This document shows, in pieces, positions 33,226 to 44,759 of a stretch of DNA of 64,000 nucleotides. Source of the DNA: Chlamydomonas reinhardtii (lineage: Eukaryota > Chlorophyta > Chlorophyceae > Chlamydomonadales > Chlamydomonadaceae). The stretch lies in the NCBI RefSeq assembly GCF_000002595.2, contig NC_057015.1, forward strand, positions 3,110,952-3,174,951, read 5' to 3'. Numbering within the stretch: position 1 is the stretch's first letter; every line of letters begins with the position of its first letter. The translations under genes and the position numbers were made by a program. The notes beneath the pieces are model-generated. The model made no database searches. It was not told the DNA's origin and worked only from the letters and a program-made list of their open reading frames with translations.

Positions 33226-34745
33226 TATAAGCTGTGATGTTGCTCAGTCGGGGCAGTTGCACAACATCGGGCAGGTGCACCACAACGCACCTCCCGGCAG
33301 TGCTTGGGCAGGCGCGGCCGGCATGGTCGCGTTACCTTGCTCACGCAAAAGCGGTAGGGTCTGGCTTAACGCTGGGTTGGTGCGGCACCTCCACTGACTG
33401 TGCTGCGTCATCACTTGGGCACCGTGTGCGCAGGGCGCGGTCGGCAACCGGAGCTGCGTGGCTGCTGGCAGCGAAGTCTCCCAGCAGCCCACTGCTGAGT
33501 CGGCTCGTCTGGACGGTTCGGGTCCGCCGGGTCGCGGCCCCCCCGCGGGCTTCCACGCAGCCACTGGTGACGGCGGCAACGGCCCGAATGGACCTAGTGG
33601 ACCACGGCACCAGCAGGTAAGCCAGGCCAGCTCGTCTCCCCCATGCTTTTGTTTTTGGAAGCTAGGACCCTGCCGCAGGCAATAGTGCCCCAAAGCCTAC
33701 AGCACACCCACGGCGTCCTTGTCCTGCTGTTGTGCATTGTGGGCACAGGGCGGCTGGCTAAGCTGGGCCGGGGCGTGCATCGTCACCTGCCTGACCTTCG
33801 GCATACAGCACGTGTTCAAGCCCGTGGCTCTACTGGTGGCCATTGTGTGGGCCGCAGATGTGCTGGGCGGCCACCTGTCGGAGGGCCTGATGGCGTTTGG
33901 CACTCAAGGTAGCCGTGTTGCGAGCCCTTCCACATCGGCGTCTGGCAGCAGCAGCCGCTTCTTGCCGCCTTCCCGCCGTCGGAGCGGCGGGGAAAGCTGG
34001 AGCCTGGCGACCACTCTCGGTGCGGCCATTGGTGGAGGCTTGACCGCCCTTGCCATCACCGTGGGCTTGGGTCTGGCTTTCGGCGGGGGCGGCAATGAGG
34101 TGTCGCGCAACAGGGACAGCCGCCGCCGCCGCAGCATAAGTGGCGGTGAGAATGGCCAGATGTGCGGCGCGCTGCCCAGCGGTTAAGCACCCTGACAGCC
34201 AGAGTGGTGCGAGCACGACGTTACGGGGCGGACGGCAGGCAGGGACGGAGTTCAGTTTGTGCGGATGCCTGGGGATTTGGTGGCTCAAACATGTCGCACA
34301 GACCGTGTCGATTGTCAAGCTGTGCTATGGCCTAATGGCCTGTTGCTACAGATAGAGGCCTTCGTCTGATACGGGCTTGCGTGGTTGCTGTCACTCGGCA
34401 ACGTGCCTGATGGCGGCTAATTGCTGGTTCACTTCCCTTTGTTCCTGAGAGGCCACGCATGTGGTGCGCCATGATTGGAGTACAGGAGTTGCGGCGATGG
34501 TGTATGCCAGCAGACAGTGGCGGCGATGGTTAGTCCGGGTGCAGCGACTGGTGCCGTCACCGCGTTTGCCGTGGTACCGTGTTGGAGTGTGTCCGTAGTG
34601 CCGTGTTGGAGATTCGGTTGTCGACGTGCTTGAAATAACGCAACATGCACAAGCGAACATGACGTTGTAGAGCCGAGGCCGTTGTATCATGGCATCGAAG
34701 CTGCTTTGCCACCCGCTCTAGTGCTGCTGGTGGACGTAAGCGTTT
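33226..34745. repeat. Right arm of a long imperfect palindrome
   Basis: Inverted match to 31567-33061, starting directly after the gap with TATAAGCTGTGATG and ending near GGTGGACGTAAGCGTTTGAG. Confidence 0.9.
33434..34186 (+). CDS. Membrane protein of unknown family, right palindrome copy (5' part not resolved)
   Basis: Exons 33434-33616 (acceptor GTGCGCAG, donor GTAAGC) and 33749-34186, phase-consistent, 206 codons plus stop. It has the same order as its mirror copy: Gly/Pro-rich segment, two hydrophobic helices, Ser/Arg linker, a Gly/Ala-rich third helix, basic tail, ending GGENGQMCGALPSG. The two copies differ at scattered residues and in a short block after ADVLG, yet both stay open with the same splice sites. 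That suggests selection or recent duplication. Both copies are transcribed outward from the palindrome centre. Function unknown. Confidence 0.45.
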
Positions 34746-36598
34746 GAGCGGCGGCAGCCCGGGGCCAGGGATGGAAGGCACGGGCGCGACGGGTGTATGT
34801 AGTAACTGGATAGGAAGTGCATGTGTTGCTAAATAACCGATGTCCACGTGCAGACTAGTCGCAGTACTCACACACGCACCCTTGGCGTCCAACTACTGGT
34901 CTTCCCTGACACGGGCCTCTTCCCAACGCCGCTAGTGAGCCGCATTGGAACCGCACTTGTACCCACCATAGCCAACCTCATCCGTTACGTGTGGGCCGTC
35001 GTCGATGAGCCCTCAACCGGAGATGCATTCAATGTCATCTTCGACACACGCTCCCCAACACGGGCGCCGTGGCAACCGGCAACTTTGCGCTTGTGATTGC
35101 CAAGTTCACTAGCCACCTGTCTGCAGACGGCACGCTAGAGCTGTAAATTATTCTCCCACACACAGGTAAAAGTGGACAGCATTGACCAGCCCAGCACCGA
35201 GCTGCACTCCTCCCTATACCGCTACAGGGGCTACCTAGACCAGGTGCCTCTCAACTTCTTTGGGCGCCAGACCCTACGCGCCCCAGGCGACGACTCGTGC
35301 ATGTTCTGCCCCAGACCTCTGGATGGCGTGTGGCGCGGGGCCCTAAACAACAAGGTTTTGTCCGGGGGGGGGGGGATCGGTCATCCCCTCAAGGGGGGTC
35401 CCGGGGGATTTCGGGGCATGGGGTCTGGCACTTTCCTACCCCCCCCCCCCCCCCGGCCGCTCCCTCGGAAAGTGGGCGACGGCGGGCGACAGGGGAGGTG
35501 CTGGTCAGTAACAGCCTAACAGGGCGAGCCGACTTGGCAACAAGCTGGATTGCTCACATGCGTCTGACGTCTGATGAACTTACGACTCGGTCTCAACGAG
35601 CATCCGTTTGAGCAAAACTCGAGAGAGATGAAAGGGGTTGCTATTTACACGTCTTGGTGGCAAAGCTACTTGTGATTTGAGCGTGCAACATACAGCCGTA
35701 ACACTGCACAGCTCTGGGATGTCGCCACTGTACCGGCTGCCCCAAACAGGCGTCACCTGACCCGCCTGACCCCCCTGACCTGTTATCCACAACATCTTGT
35801 GTAAGGCCACTCCAGCCATAGTCTTCAAGCTCACCCCAACAAACCGCACCGCACAATGTGGCAACGGGCGGCTAGCAACGCCGCTGTGCACTCCACACCA
35901 ACTTCCTGCCGCCCAGCACTACCTCGTGGCTCCTAGAACGCCTGTTCGCCCACCCAACGCATCTTGGGGGCCACACACCAGGCTACCACTGCTGTGGCCC
36001 ACTCGCATACTGGGACCGGACCGCGATGGCAACTCACTCATGTCCAAAGCTCCGCCTCCTCCTTCCCATACGTAACCTCCAACCAAGAAAACCCCACACG
36101 CATGCTCGACAGTTCCTACCTTCTTTTGTATCCCTTGTGAGCTGTCCCCCCCAGCACCCCAACCATATCGCTGCAAAGCTGTCAGAATGCAAGAACCCAG
36201 TGCGCTCCGTTCAGGCCGCGCTCTCCATGCAGTGCTTGTGCCCTCTCCGCCCACCCGGTGGCCGCCGCCACTCCGCCCCCCCTCAGTCGTTGTAGTCCAG
36301 GCTTCCCTCATCGTACCTGCAGCCGCAGAGCAGGCCATGCATTGCAGCAGGAGCGGCACGTGGGTCGAATGGGAAGGACCAAAGCATCTTGTATACTGCC
36401 TGCGGGAGCGCTTCAGCCCCCCTAGGCTGCCTTCGCCCCGGCATCAAGGATACCGCAACGCCCCAACCCTCTCCGACCATCCCCAACCCCGCCAAGGAAA
36501 CGGCCGAGACCTACACGACCTATGATGCCACCGGAGTTAAGGAACCAAAGCCGACATGAAGGCCGCAAAAGCCCCGACTACCGTAGCCACCCAAGTGC
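34746..36598. other. Mostly non-genic, with possible coding remnants
   Basis: 34890-35100 (TALVPTIANLIRYVWAVVDE) and 35166-35355 (SSLYRYRGYLDQVPLNFFG) have protein-like composition on the + strand but belong to no family I know; they look like remnants. 35360-35460 has G- and C-homopolymer runs. The rest shows nothing convincing. Confidence 0.4.
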
Positions 36599-39500
36599 TC
36601 ACATGTTGTCCATGGCGTCGTCAATGTACTCGTCCGTCTCCACCGGGTTGACGTAGCCGGGCGCGCCCACGCCCACATGCCGCGCCTCCTCTATCAACCG
36701 CTTGATCTCCTCCACACTCTGCAGGCGTGAGCGTGGCGGGAGGGGGCGGCGTTGTTACGTATGGTTTGTCATTCCCGGCACGATGCAACCTACGGCAAGA
36801 ACCGTACTTCTCTGACTCCCAGGTAGCAACTAAAAAATCCTGGGCACAAGGGTGCGCAAGCCCGATTGCGGCGTAGCCCCCGCCCCACAGCCTTAATACC
36901 GCGCCACACCTGCAGCCCCTCCGGCGGCGGCTGCACGCGGTCGTTCATCTCGCGCACGCCCGGCGGCAGCCCCTTGAGGTACCACTTGTGGTTGTAGATG
37001 CCGTCCACGGTGATGCGCTTGTGCGGGTCCGCCACCAGGATCTTAGCCAGCAGGTCCTTGCAGTCCTCGCTGGCGCGCACGTGCGGCGGGATGTGGTAGT
37101 CAACGTGCAGGATGCGCTGCACGGCGGAACGCGGCGCGTGTCGCAGCGGCGCCCAGGCGGCGGTGGAGGAAGGTGGCGTCAGGGTTGACGGTATTTACAC
37201 AGGCAGTGAGCAACCCGCGTGCCCCACGTAGCAGTCAAACGAGACCGGTGGCCCTCCTTCTGCTCTTCCTCCCCATGCACGCGGCCGCTGCCCTCCGCGC
37301 ACCTGAATCATCTTCTGCAGCTTCTGGTTGTCGTGCTTGTCCTCTGGCCGCTCGAAGGGGTAGGCGCCCACCAGCATCACGTACAGCATCACGCCGCAGC
37401 TCCAGATGTCCGCAATCTGCAGCACCACCACCCGGCAGCAGCAGGAGCAGCAGCAGCAGGCGCTGCCGTCAGCAGGACGTCCACGCGCGCCCGGAGCGGC
37501 TGACTGGCTGGCTGCGACCCCGCACTGCACACATAACAAGCATGCATACAGGCATACAAGCAGTCCCCTAGACAGCTGGCACCGCTCCCCACCGGGCCCC
37601 GCCGCACTGCTGCAGCTGCTCGCATGCAGTGCCCTATATCGCCATGCGCCTCGGCCCATGCGCACACAACACACTCTCTCGTCATACACACACATGCACA
37701 CGCACGCGAATCCCCATCCCCTTCCAATCACCCCCCTCTCTCCACCAACAGCCTGCCGACCGCCTGCCGCGGGCTGCCGTGCGTCAGCCGACCACCTGCG
37801 CCGGCTCCGACGTGGCTCCGGCCCGCGACCCATGACGACCGACAATCGACGGAACTCTACGGTAGCATGTGACCCGCGGCCAGCAGCGGGCCTTCCCCGA
37901 GGTAGAGGTGGGGGAGAGGCCGCGCGCCTGCCGAACGGGCGGTGTGGCCGGTGCCCCCCAGCGTTTGGCATGCGCGGCTTGCGCCGGCCGCTGGGACAGG
38001 ACCTAGGCGCCACACCCAGCCGGGCGCGACTGTGAGGCGCAGCGGACATCACCGCGAGGGAGACTGAGGGCCGTGCACTCGGCGGCGTGTGTTGCTCGCC
38101 GAGGCCCTGTGCGACCAGGCGTGTGCCTGAGCCGTCCACGTAATGGGGGATGGATGATGCAAGAGGCCGGGGGTAATGTGTGCATCACTGGGCGCGCTTG
38201 CCGTAGCGCGCCCTAGCAGCCCTCCCGGCGCTCCTCCCCACACGCGCGTCTTCTCCTCGCTCCGTCCGAGCAACCAACCCAACAGCGCTTCATACGCCCA
38301 TGGCTGCACGCGACACGGCCGTGCGGCATCCTCTCCGGGTCCGCCCGCAAGCGACCAGCCCCTGATCCGCCGCACGCCGCCTCCTCAAGTCACTCTTCGC
38401 GCGCTCGCGGCCGCCCCAGCCTCCGGTTGCATTGCGTTAGGCAGCACTGTGATCACGACGGCATTCGCCGCATGTACTTGTGTGCGCCTCGCGGGGCGGC
38501 TTGCTCGCATCCTCACGCGCCAACGTGCGTCACGCGCTACGTGCTGTTTGCTAGCGTCCAGCGCGCGCGGGCTACTCGCGCGCGCCTCGTCGTGTCCACA
38601 GCCCCATGTTTGCGGGAGCTGCGAGCGTGCATCCAATCTACCTTGCCGTCATAGGTCTTCCCCTTGGTGGTCAGGATGACCTCGGGGGCCAGGTACGCCG
38701 GCGTGCCGACCCGCGACCCCGGTGCCGACTGGAACTTTTCGTGCTGGGGGCCGGGGCAGCAGGAGCGGGGAGCAGCGGCGGCGACGGGGCCCGGCGGGCA
38801 GGCGGCGGCACAGCACACAAACAGGCACAGGGGAGTGTCAGTACAATCGGGCGATGGGCACGGTCCTGGTTACCTTGCCGTCATACTCGTGTTCGCTGAG
38901 GAACACTTCAGGCGCCGTGTAAAACGCGGTGCCGACTTTGGAGATGGGCGCTGAATGCAGGGACTCATGCTGCGGATGAAACATACGGGTTGTCAGAGAA
39001 ATGCAAGCAATGCGACAGCGGCGGCGCTCACAGGGTTTGCAATCGGGCGACAGGCGTTGTTCGACAGGCGTTGGCAACACAGCGGCAGGCCGTACATACA
39101 ATAAGCAGGCATCACACGCCCCACCCAAGCCGCTCAGTCCTCGACTCGCCAGTGCCCCCAAACCCCCAACCCGTGAACCGGTTAGCCTGGTGGTATTGAG
39201 CCCGCCCGGCTGCTTTGCCCCTGACGCCGTTTGCGGCTGCCCACCCAACAGACCTTGGAGTACCCAAAATCACATATCTTCACCAGCGGCCGCGGACTGG
39301 AGTCCAGCAGCGTGTTCTCCAGCTTGATGTCGCGGTTCACCACGCCCTGTCGCATGCGGCGAGGTGGCGTGCGGTTGGCGCCGGCCTGATGCACTGCCCC
39401 CATCACGCGCCCACTCCTCACTAGGCTCCACAGTACCATACGTCTGTACCCACCATCGCTGTTTCACGTCATCGCTGCCCGCCTGTCACTCACCATGCGG

Positions 39501-40868
39501 TGGCAGTAGTCGAGCCCCACAATGAGCTGCTGGAAGAACCACCGCGCCTCGTCCTCTCTCAACCCATTCTTGCGCACCACGTACTCAAACATGTCGCCGC
39601 CGGGCGCGAACTCCATCACGATGCACAGGTGCGTGGGAGTCAGGAACACCTGTGGGGCGCGTGGGTACGGCATTGGTGCGATGTGGGCATAAGCGAGAGG
39701 AGGGCGAGCCAATGGCATTCCCATAGGAAGGGGCCCAGACGCATACGGTATGCGGCAACCCCGCTGCGCATTTCGCCGGTTTGCTTGCGCCCGCGAGCGT
39801 TACCAGGCTGGCAAGTGTCTAACGCATGTTGGCCGTCGTGCCCTGCCCAATACCGCGGTCCCGCTGCTGTCGTCCTCAAAACCGCCCCTTCCCGCGCCCG
39901 GGCTTACCTCCCGGAACTGTGCGCCATCCAGCCACGAAGCCCAGAACACCGGGGGTAGGTGACACAAAGCGAGGAGTCAGTATGCGGTCAAGCGGGCCAA
40001 CGCTGACAGGCACAGACAGGGTATGCACCTCCCCACTGTCGCCAAAAGGAACATGCAACGCCAAGCCACCAAGCCCCCGCTCCTGCCCTGCACTGGGCAA
40101 TCCCAAGCCTCTCCCACGCACCTGCACAATGTGTGGGTGCACTAGACACCGGTGGTTGATGATCTCGCGCTCCACGTACTTCGTAATCTGTGTGTACGAC
40201 AGCGATGCGGGCCGGGTTACGCGCGGTTAGGCGATATCCCACCCACCGTTCGCGTGTGAGGGCCACCGCACTGGCCAGCGGACGGATGAGGGCTTGGGCG
40301 CCCCCATGGAGGTGCAAACCGGCCTGCATCCCAAGGCCAACGGCCGTTCCTAGGGTGCACCAGGCCACTTGTCACCCGCATCGACGCCTCAGGCCCCCGC
40401 CCGGGCAGTGTTCGCCAACATCGGGTCGGAGCCGCGTCGTTACCCATCCCCCAACCCCGAACCCCCGCTCGAAGTTCAGGCTCCCCCAAGCAGCGTTCAC
40501 CTTGTCCCCGCGCTCAATGAACTTCACAGCCCATGTTTCCCCTGTCAGCTTGTCGCGTGCAAGCTGCACGAAGCCGAAGGTGCCGCTGTTTAGGTCCTTG
40601 ATCTGCACAGGAGCCCAGAAATCATGAGTCAGTTGCTGCACACAGTACAAACACCAGGTTCGCCAAGCCACCGCAAGCGAACATCGCGCATGATGCCCTC
40701 GTGCGAAGCCGAGGCCGCCCACGCAGCATCGCGTTGGGCCCTGCGCCCGGTTGGGCGAGGACAGCACCTCTATGCACCCTGAGAATTACCAACCTTTTCA
40801 TAGCGAGGATGTCCAATCAGGGGCTCTGGTCGGCCTGCTGGACCCGGCTTTTGGTTCGCCGCTGCCAT
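36599..40868 (-). CDS. SnRK2-type protein kinase with alternative activation-loop exons
   Basis: Exons in transcript order: 40868-40794, 40602-40501, 40187-40122, 39916-39908 (9 nt), 39649-39494, 39346-39254, 38969-38874 (7a), 38743-38642 (7b), 37416-37303, 37116-36910, 36718-36599. With 7a only the protein is 345 aa, with 7b only 347. SnRK2 kinases transduce osmotic, ABA-like and nutrient stress; algal members act in sulfur-starvation signalling. Motifs: [21 protein letters not shown] (Lys52), [58 protein letters not shown], and [21 protein letters not shown]. The SnRK2 C-terminal helix [13 protein letters not shown] precedes an acidic end ([13 protein letters not shown]). The catalytic-loop His of HRD is Asn here (140). 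Starts at 40868 in a good context, head-to-head with CWC2. Confidence 0.93.
38642..38743 (-). other. SnRK2 exon 7b: canonical activation loop and P+1 segment
   Basis: 34 codons, phase 0/0, acceptor CCCCCAG and donor GTAGAT. Encodes [28 protein letters not shown] and KTYDGK. The GTPAYLAPE core is the standard SnRK2 form. Confidence 0.88.
38874..38969 (-). other. SnRK2 exon 7a: divergent activation loop and P+1 segment
   Basis: 32 codons, phase 0/0, acceptor CCGCAG and donor GTAACC. Encodes [20 protein letters not shown] and [12 protein letters not shown], aligning end to end with exon 7b. It lies 130 bp upstream of 7b in transcript order. Confidence 0.88.
39908..39916 (-). other. Nine-nucleotide SnRK2 microexon (FRE)
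   Basis: TTCCGGGAG between acceptor GCGCACAG and donor GTAAGC. It adds Phe-Arg-Glu exactly where SnRK2 proteins need it, between HPHIVQ and VFLTPTHL. Confidence 0.88.
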
Positions 40869-41300
40869 GGAGGAGAGCTTTTGGGGTCTGGCAGCCACAC
40901 CCCGCCCTAGAAAGAACTCAAGCTAGTAGGAACGTGTTGGGTGGGGCTCAGGAAGAACCTTTGGACCGGTCGTGGGTTCGCGTCACTAGCTCCAACAAGT
41001 GACAGTTAACCAGCAGGCAAAATGTGTTGTTTCGGCTTGTGAATTAGTGTGTTGCAATGTGCGTTGGGAGCAACCGCGACGTGAGCCCCACGCCCAGGCA
41101 AGCCGGATGGGGCTGACCTTGCTGCCCCCTGGCTCATAGTAATACTTTTGATGCTGTGTCAACGCTCACAGTTTACAGACTTTTCGCCATGTAGAATAGG
41201 TTGAGCGACTCAAACTGGACTGCAAACTGGAACCAACTAGAAGCGCGCCAAGTGCATTCCTTCCGGCCTGTCCATCATTTGCATTCGCTGAAACAATATC
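40869..41300. promoter_or_regulatory. Bidirectional promoter interval (SnRK2 / CWC2)
   Basis: 432 bp between two divergent ATGs. No separate motif is identified. Confidence 0.5.
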
Positions 41301-44300
41301 ATGCAGCTTAACCCGCGAGATCCGCAGTACCCCAACCGGGTGGAGTGGCTGTCGCGGCCGGCCCGGAGGCAGGTGTGTTTGGTTCCGGAAGGGCACGCCA
41401 CGCACCGCACCTCTCCAGCGCTCCAAAGGGCCACGTTGAGCCGCTGACGTCGGTATGCCGATGCACAGGTCGACGATGCCACGCTACAAAAGGAGCTAGC
41501 GGCCCGCGGCGGTGGTGGTGATGTCAACTACTGGTCCGGCCGGAAGATGAGTGCGTCAGTGCCGCAGCCTGGCCGCGGCGGCGGGCGGCAGGTGGAGCGC
41601 GTGCGTGAGGCTTCCAAGTATCGCTGCCTGCCGGAGGCGGACGTGGGCCGCACACGTGGCAGCGACGCCAAGCAGCACGTGTTCTGCCTCTACTTCTCAA
41701 AGTAAAGCTGTCTGGGCTAGTATGTGAAGGTCCGCCGTTGGGGCCCGGGGCGCAGGGCGGCAGGGCGGGGCCCGTGCTGTACCGTGTTGGTATTGGTCCG
41801 GGCACCGCGTCAACGTCTGCATATCCATCCTCATAGGACTATTCGAACATGCAAATTACCAAGCGCACAGCAGCCGTGGGCACTGGGCGGTGCCACTGAG
41901 CGTGCGCACAGGCTTCGTCGTGGGGTTCCGCGTGCCGCACCCCGACGCGCTTGACGACATGCCTTCCCTCTACAATCCCACCCCACCCCGGTTCCACCGC
42001 GCCCTCCAGAGGCTGCTGCAGCCAGGGCTCCGCCTGTCCCTACCTGCACCGCCTGCCCACGGCCGCCGATGAGCAGTACGCGGCGCGCGACCTGTCTGCG
42101 GATGTGTTCGGGCGGGAGAAGCGCGGCGAGAACGAGGGCTACCGCAGCGGGGCAGGTGCGGACTGAAGAGGCGCGCGGGTGGAAGGGGCCGTGTCCGATT
42201 GATGGAATGCCAGCAGCGATGGCTGGTGTACTAGACCGCTATCATACGGCCGTGGTGCGAATGCCGCGCGCAAGACGAAGGGCCGCCGTTTCATGGGTCT
42301 TGCAGCCGCGTGTTCGGCCCTGCGTGGTCACTGCCCATGCGTCATTGCCCTGGTTCTACGTGCCATCATCACATTCTCACTTTGCAAAGTATCAAATTCT
42401 CAGCTGTGTACGCCATCACATAATGCTTCTTCAGGCACATTGGACCGCGACAACCGCACGCTGTACATCAGTTACGAGGGCGCCGGCAGCTACGAGCTGC
42501 CCAAGATCCGGCAGCTGCTGGAAGCCAACTTCAAGCTGTGGGGCCCCGTCAACAACATCTACATCGTGCACCCCAAGAACATCGCGTTCGTCAGGTGCAG
42601 CATTTACGGGGCCGGGCGCAACGGGCTGGCCGCGGCGCCGTGGCGTACTATGCTGTGCTGTGTTATGAAGGGCGCCGCCCACAGCATATGCCGCATTGCC
42701 GCAGGACTGGGTCCCCATCGTTGCTGCTCACTGCCTTCGATGTATGTCTTGTGCCGGCTCCTCCCCCTCCCCGCAGGTATGACTGGCGCGCCAGTGCGGA
42801 GTTCGCCAAGGAGGCCATGCACAAGCAGCCGCTGCTGGGCAGCAGCCTGGGCGAGGTGGTGACGGCGCGCTGGGCCAACGAGGACCCCAACCCAGTGGCA
42901 GTGGCGGCACAGAAGCGCGCGGCGGAGGTACGGCCGGGAGGGCAGGTCCGAGGGCTGGAGGAAAGGGCGGAAGAAGCAACCACCAGCAGACTGGCAGCGG
43001 TGGCTACGGCCAGGGCATGGGGTCCCTGACGCCCTGCACAGTGTGCATATGTCACAAGCGACGCCAGCACCTGTGGCCCTATTGCGTTGCTGTAATTTCT
43101 CCTCTCTTGTCCTCCACCTTCGTCTGGCCTGATTTCAACATCTCCAACCCCCCGCCACCTCGCACCGCACCCCATCGCTGCCGCACCCCTCGCAGGAGGC
43201 GTTCAGCCAGGTGTACCTGCAGTCGTTTGAGTCGCTGCCGCCTGAGCAGAAGCAGGCGCGCATTCAGGAGCTGGAGCTCAAGGCGGCCCTGAAGAAGGGC
43301 ACCTCGGTGGGGTCCTACCCCAGGTGCGTGCGCAGTTGAGGTGGCGGCGGCGGCGACGGCGGCGTTGGCAGGGGCGTCTGAGTGGGGGGAGGGGGCCCGA
43401 GCGGGTATCATCCTGGTCCTTGGCCCCAATGCGCATGTGCATGTACGCTTGCCTGCGCCCAGTCAGGAGGTTTGATTACATGGATTGCGTAACGCGGTGG
43501 CGGTTGCAGGCGATTACCGTACCGGTGATTGTACCGTAACAGACCCTGTCCTTGTTCCCGCTGCCGAAACCACCCGCACGCGTGCAGCACGGATGCGCAG
43601 TTTGAAGAGCGCGAGCGGCAGGAGCGGGAGCTGGAGCTGCTGCGGCGACAGCAGGCGGCGGCCGCCGCGGCCGAGGAGGAGGACATTCCCTTCATCCCGC
43701 CCGACATCTACGAGGAGACACAGCGCATTGTGGCAGCCAAGCAGGCGCAGGCGCGGCAGCAGGCGGGCGCGAGCAGCAGCGGCACGGGCGCGGAGGGCAC
43801 AGGAACAGAGGGTGCAGGGCCAGGATCTGGAGCAAGGGGTGGCACGGGCTACGGCAAGGGTGTGGCGGCTGACGTGGCGGCAACCGCCGCGGTGGCGGTG
43901 GCGGCGGCGTCCGGCGGCCCTACCAGCTTCGGCAGCACCAAGGGGAAAAACAGCGGCGCCAGCGGCGAGGGCGGGGCAGTGGCAGCTGGGGGTGCAGGCG
44001 GCGCTGTCGGCGGCGGTGCAGGCGGTGAGGGCGAGCCGGAGATGCCGCTGTGGGAGCGGGCGTGGCATGACCCTGAGCTGCAGGGCCGCATGCGCGCCGA
44101 CCCCGACTTCAGGGAGCGCATGCGCAAGGAGCGGGCAGAGCACGTGTACAAGGCAGCCTACCAGGCGCACTACCACGCCTACGTGCACAGCTACGGCAAG
44201 GAAGCGTATCAGCCGCCTGTGGCGGCTGCGGCTGCGGCGGTGCCGGTTGCCGGGTATGATGCCGCGGCCGCGGGGGCGGAGGCGACAGAGCAGCAGCAGG

Positions 44301-44533
44301 CCGAGTATGCGGCGTGGTACGCGCAGTACGGGGAGCAGTACGCACAGCAGCACGGGTATGGGCATGGCTACGACTGGAGCGCGTACCAGCAGCAACATGG
44401 CGCGGGGGCGGATCAAGGTGGTGCGGCGGCGGCAGGGACAGCGGGGACGGAGGGAGGAAAGGACGGTGGGGGCAAAACCGCCGACGGCCTCTCCCTGTTG
44501 GGGTCCGCGTATGGCAGCGATGATGACGAATAG
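41301..44533 (+). CDS. CWC2: Pre-mRNA splicing factor CWC2 homologue
   Basis: Exons: 41301-41372, 41469-41701, 42010-42155, 42435-42594, 42777-42927, 43196-43323, 43588-44533; 1836 nt, 611 aa. CWC2 belongs to the Prp19-related complex and links it to U6 snRNA in the catalytic spliceosome. Seen: the Torus-like N-terminus (VNYWSGRKM, TRGSDAKQHVFCLYFSK), a CCCH finger of C-x7-C-x5-C-x3-H form ending ACPYLHRLP, the connector DVFGREKRGENEGYRSG, and an RRM (NRTLYISYEG, GPVNNIYIVHPKNIAFVRYD, SAEFAKEAMHKQ). After it comes the very conserved VTARWANED P NPVA. The C-terminal half (about 270-611) is a chlorophyte-style extension: charged helix, Ala/Gly linker, then a Tyr/Gln/His-rich tail. ATG 41301 opens on the family N-terminus. 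Confidence 0.93.
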
Positions 44534-44721
44534 AAGGGTTCGTTCGTAGACATGCAGGCTTGGTGCATAGGTATGTGGGGGAGGGGGGATGGTGGACATG
44601 TATGGGCGTGTGGATGAGGGTGGACGGTACTACGAGGTGACTCGGATTGAGCAAGGGTTTTTTTTACATCAGTGGTTTCCTCCATCTACCGCTTAACATT
44701 TTCAGTTCACCCGTAAATCCC

Positions 44722-44726
44722 TGTAA
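44722..44726 (+). terminator. Candidate poly(A) signal TGTAA for CWC2
   Basis: TGTAA about 190 nt after the CWC2 stop and only 34 nt before the next ATG, so the two genes are very tightly packed. Confidence 0.35.
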
Positions 44727-44759
44727 AACACCACAGTTGCGTTCAGCGTTTGAGGACAA

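Noticed and set aside
31567-34745. Palindrome as a pure assembly artefact
   Set aside because: The arms differ by many substitutions and several indels while both keep open frames, which an echo of one sequence would not show. Misassembly of two loci is still possible.
38874-38969. Exon 7a as a dead exon copy
   Set aside because: It has no stops, keeps both splice sites and phase, and retains the APE and DGK landmarks.
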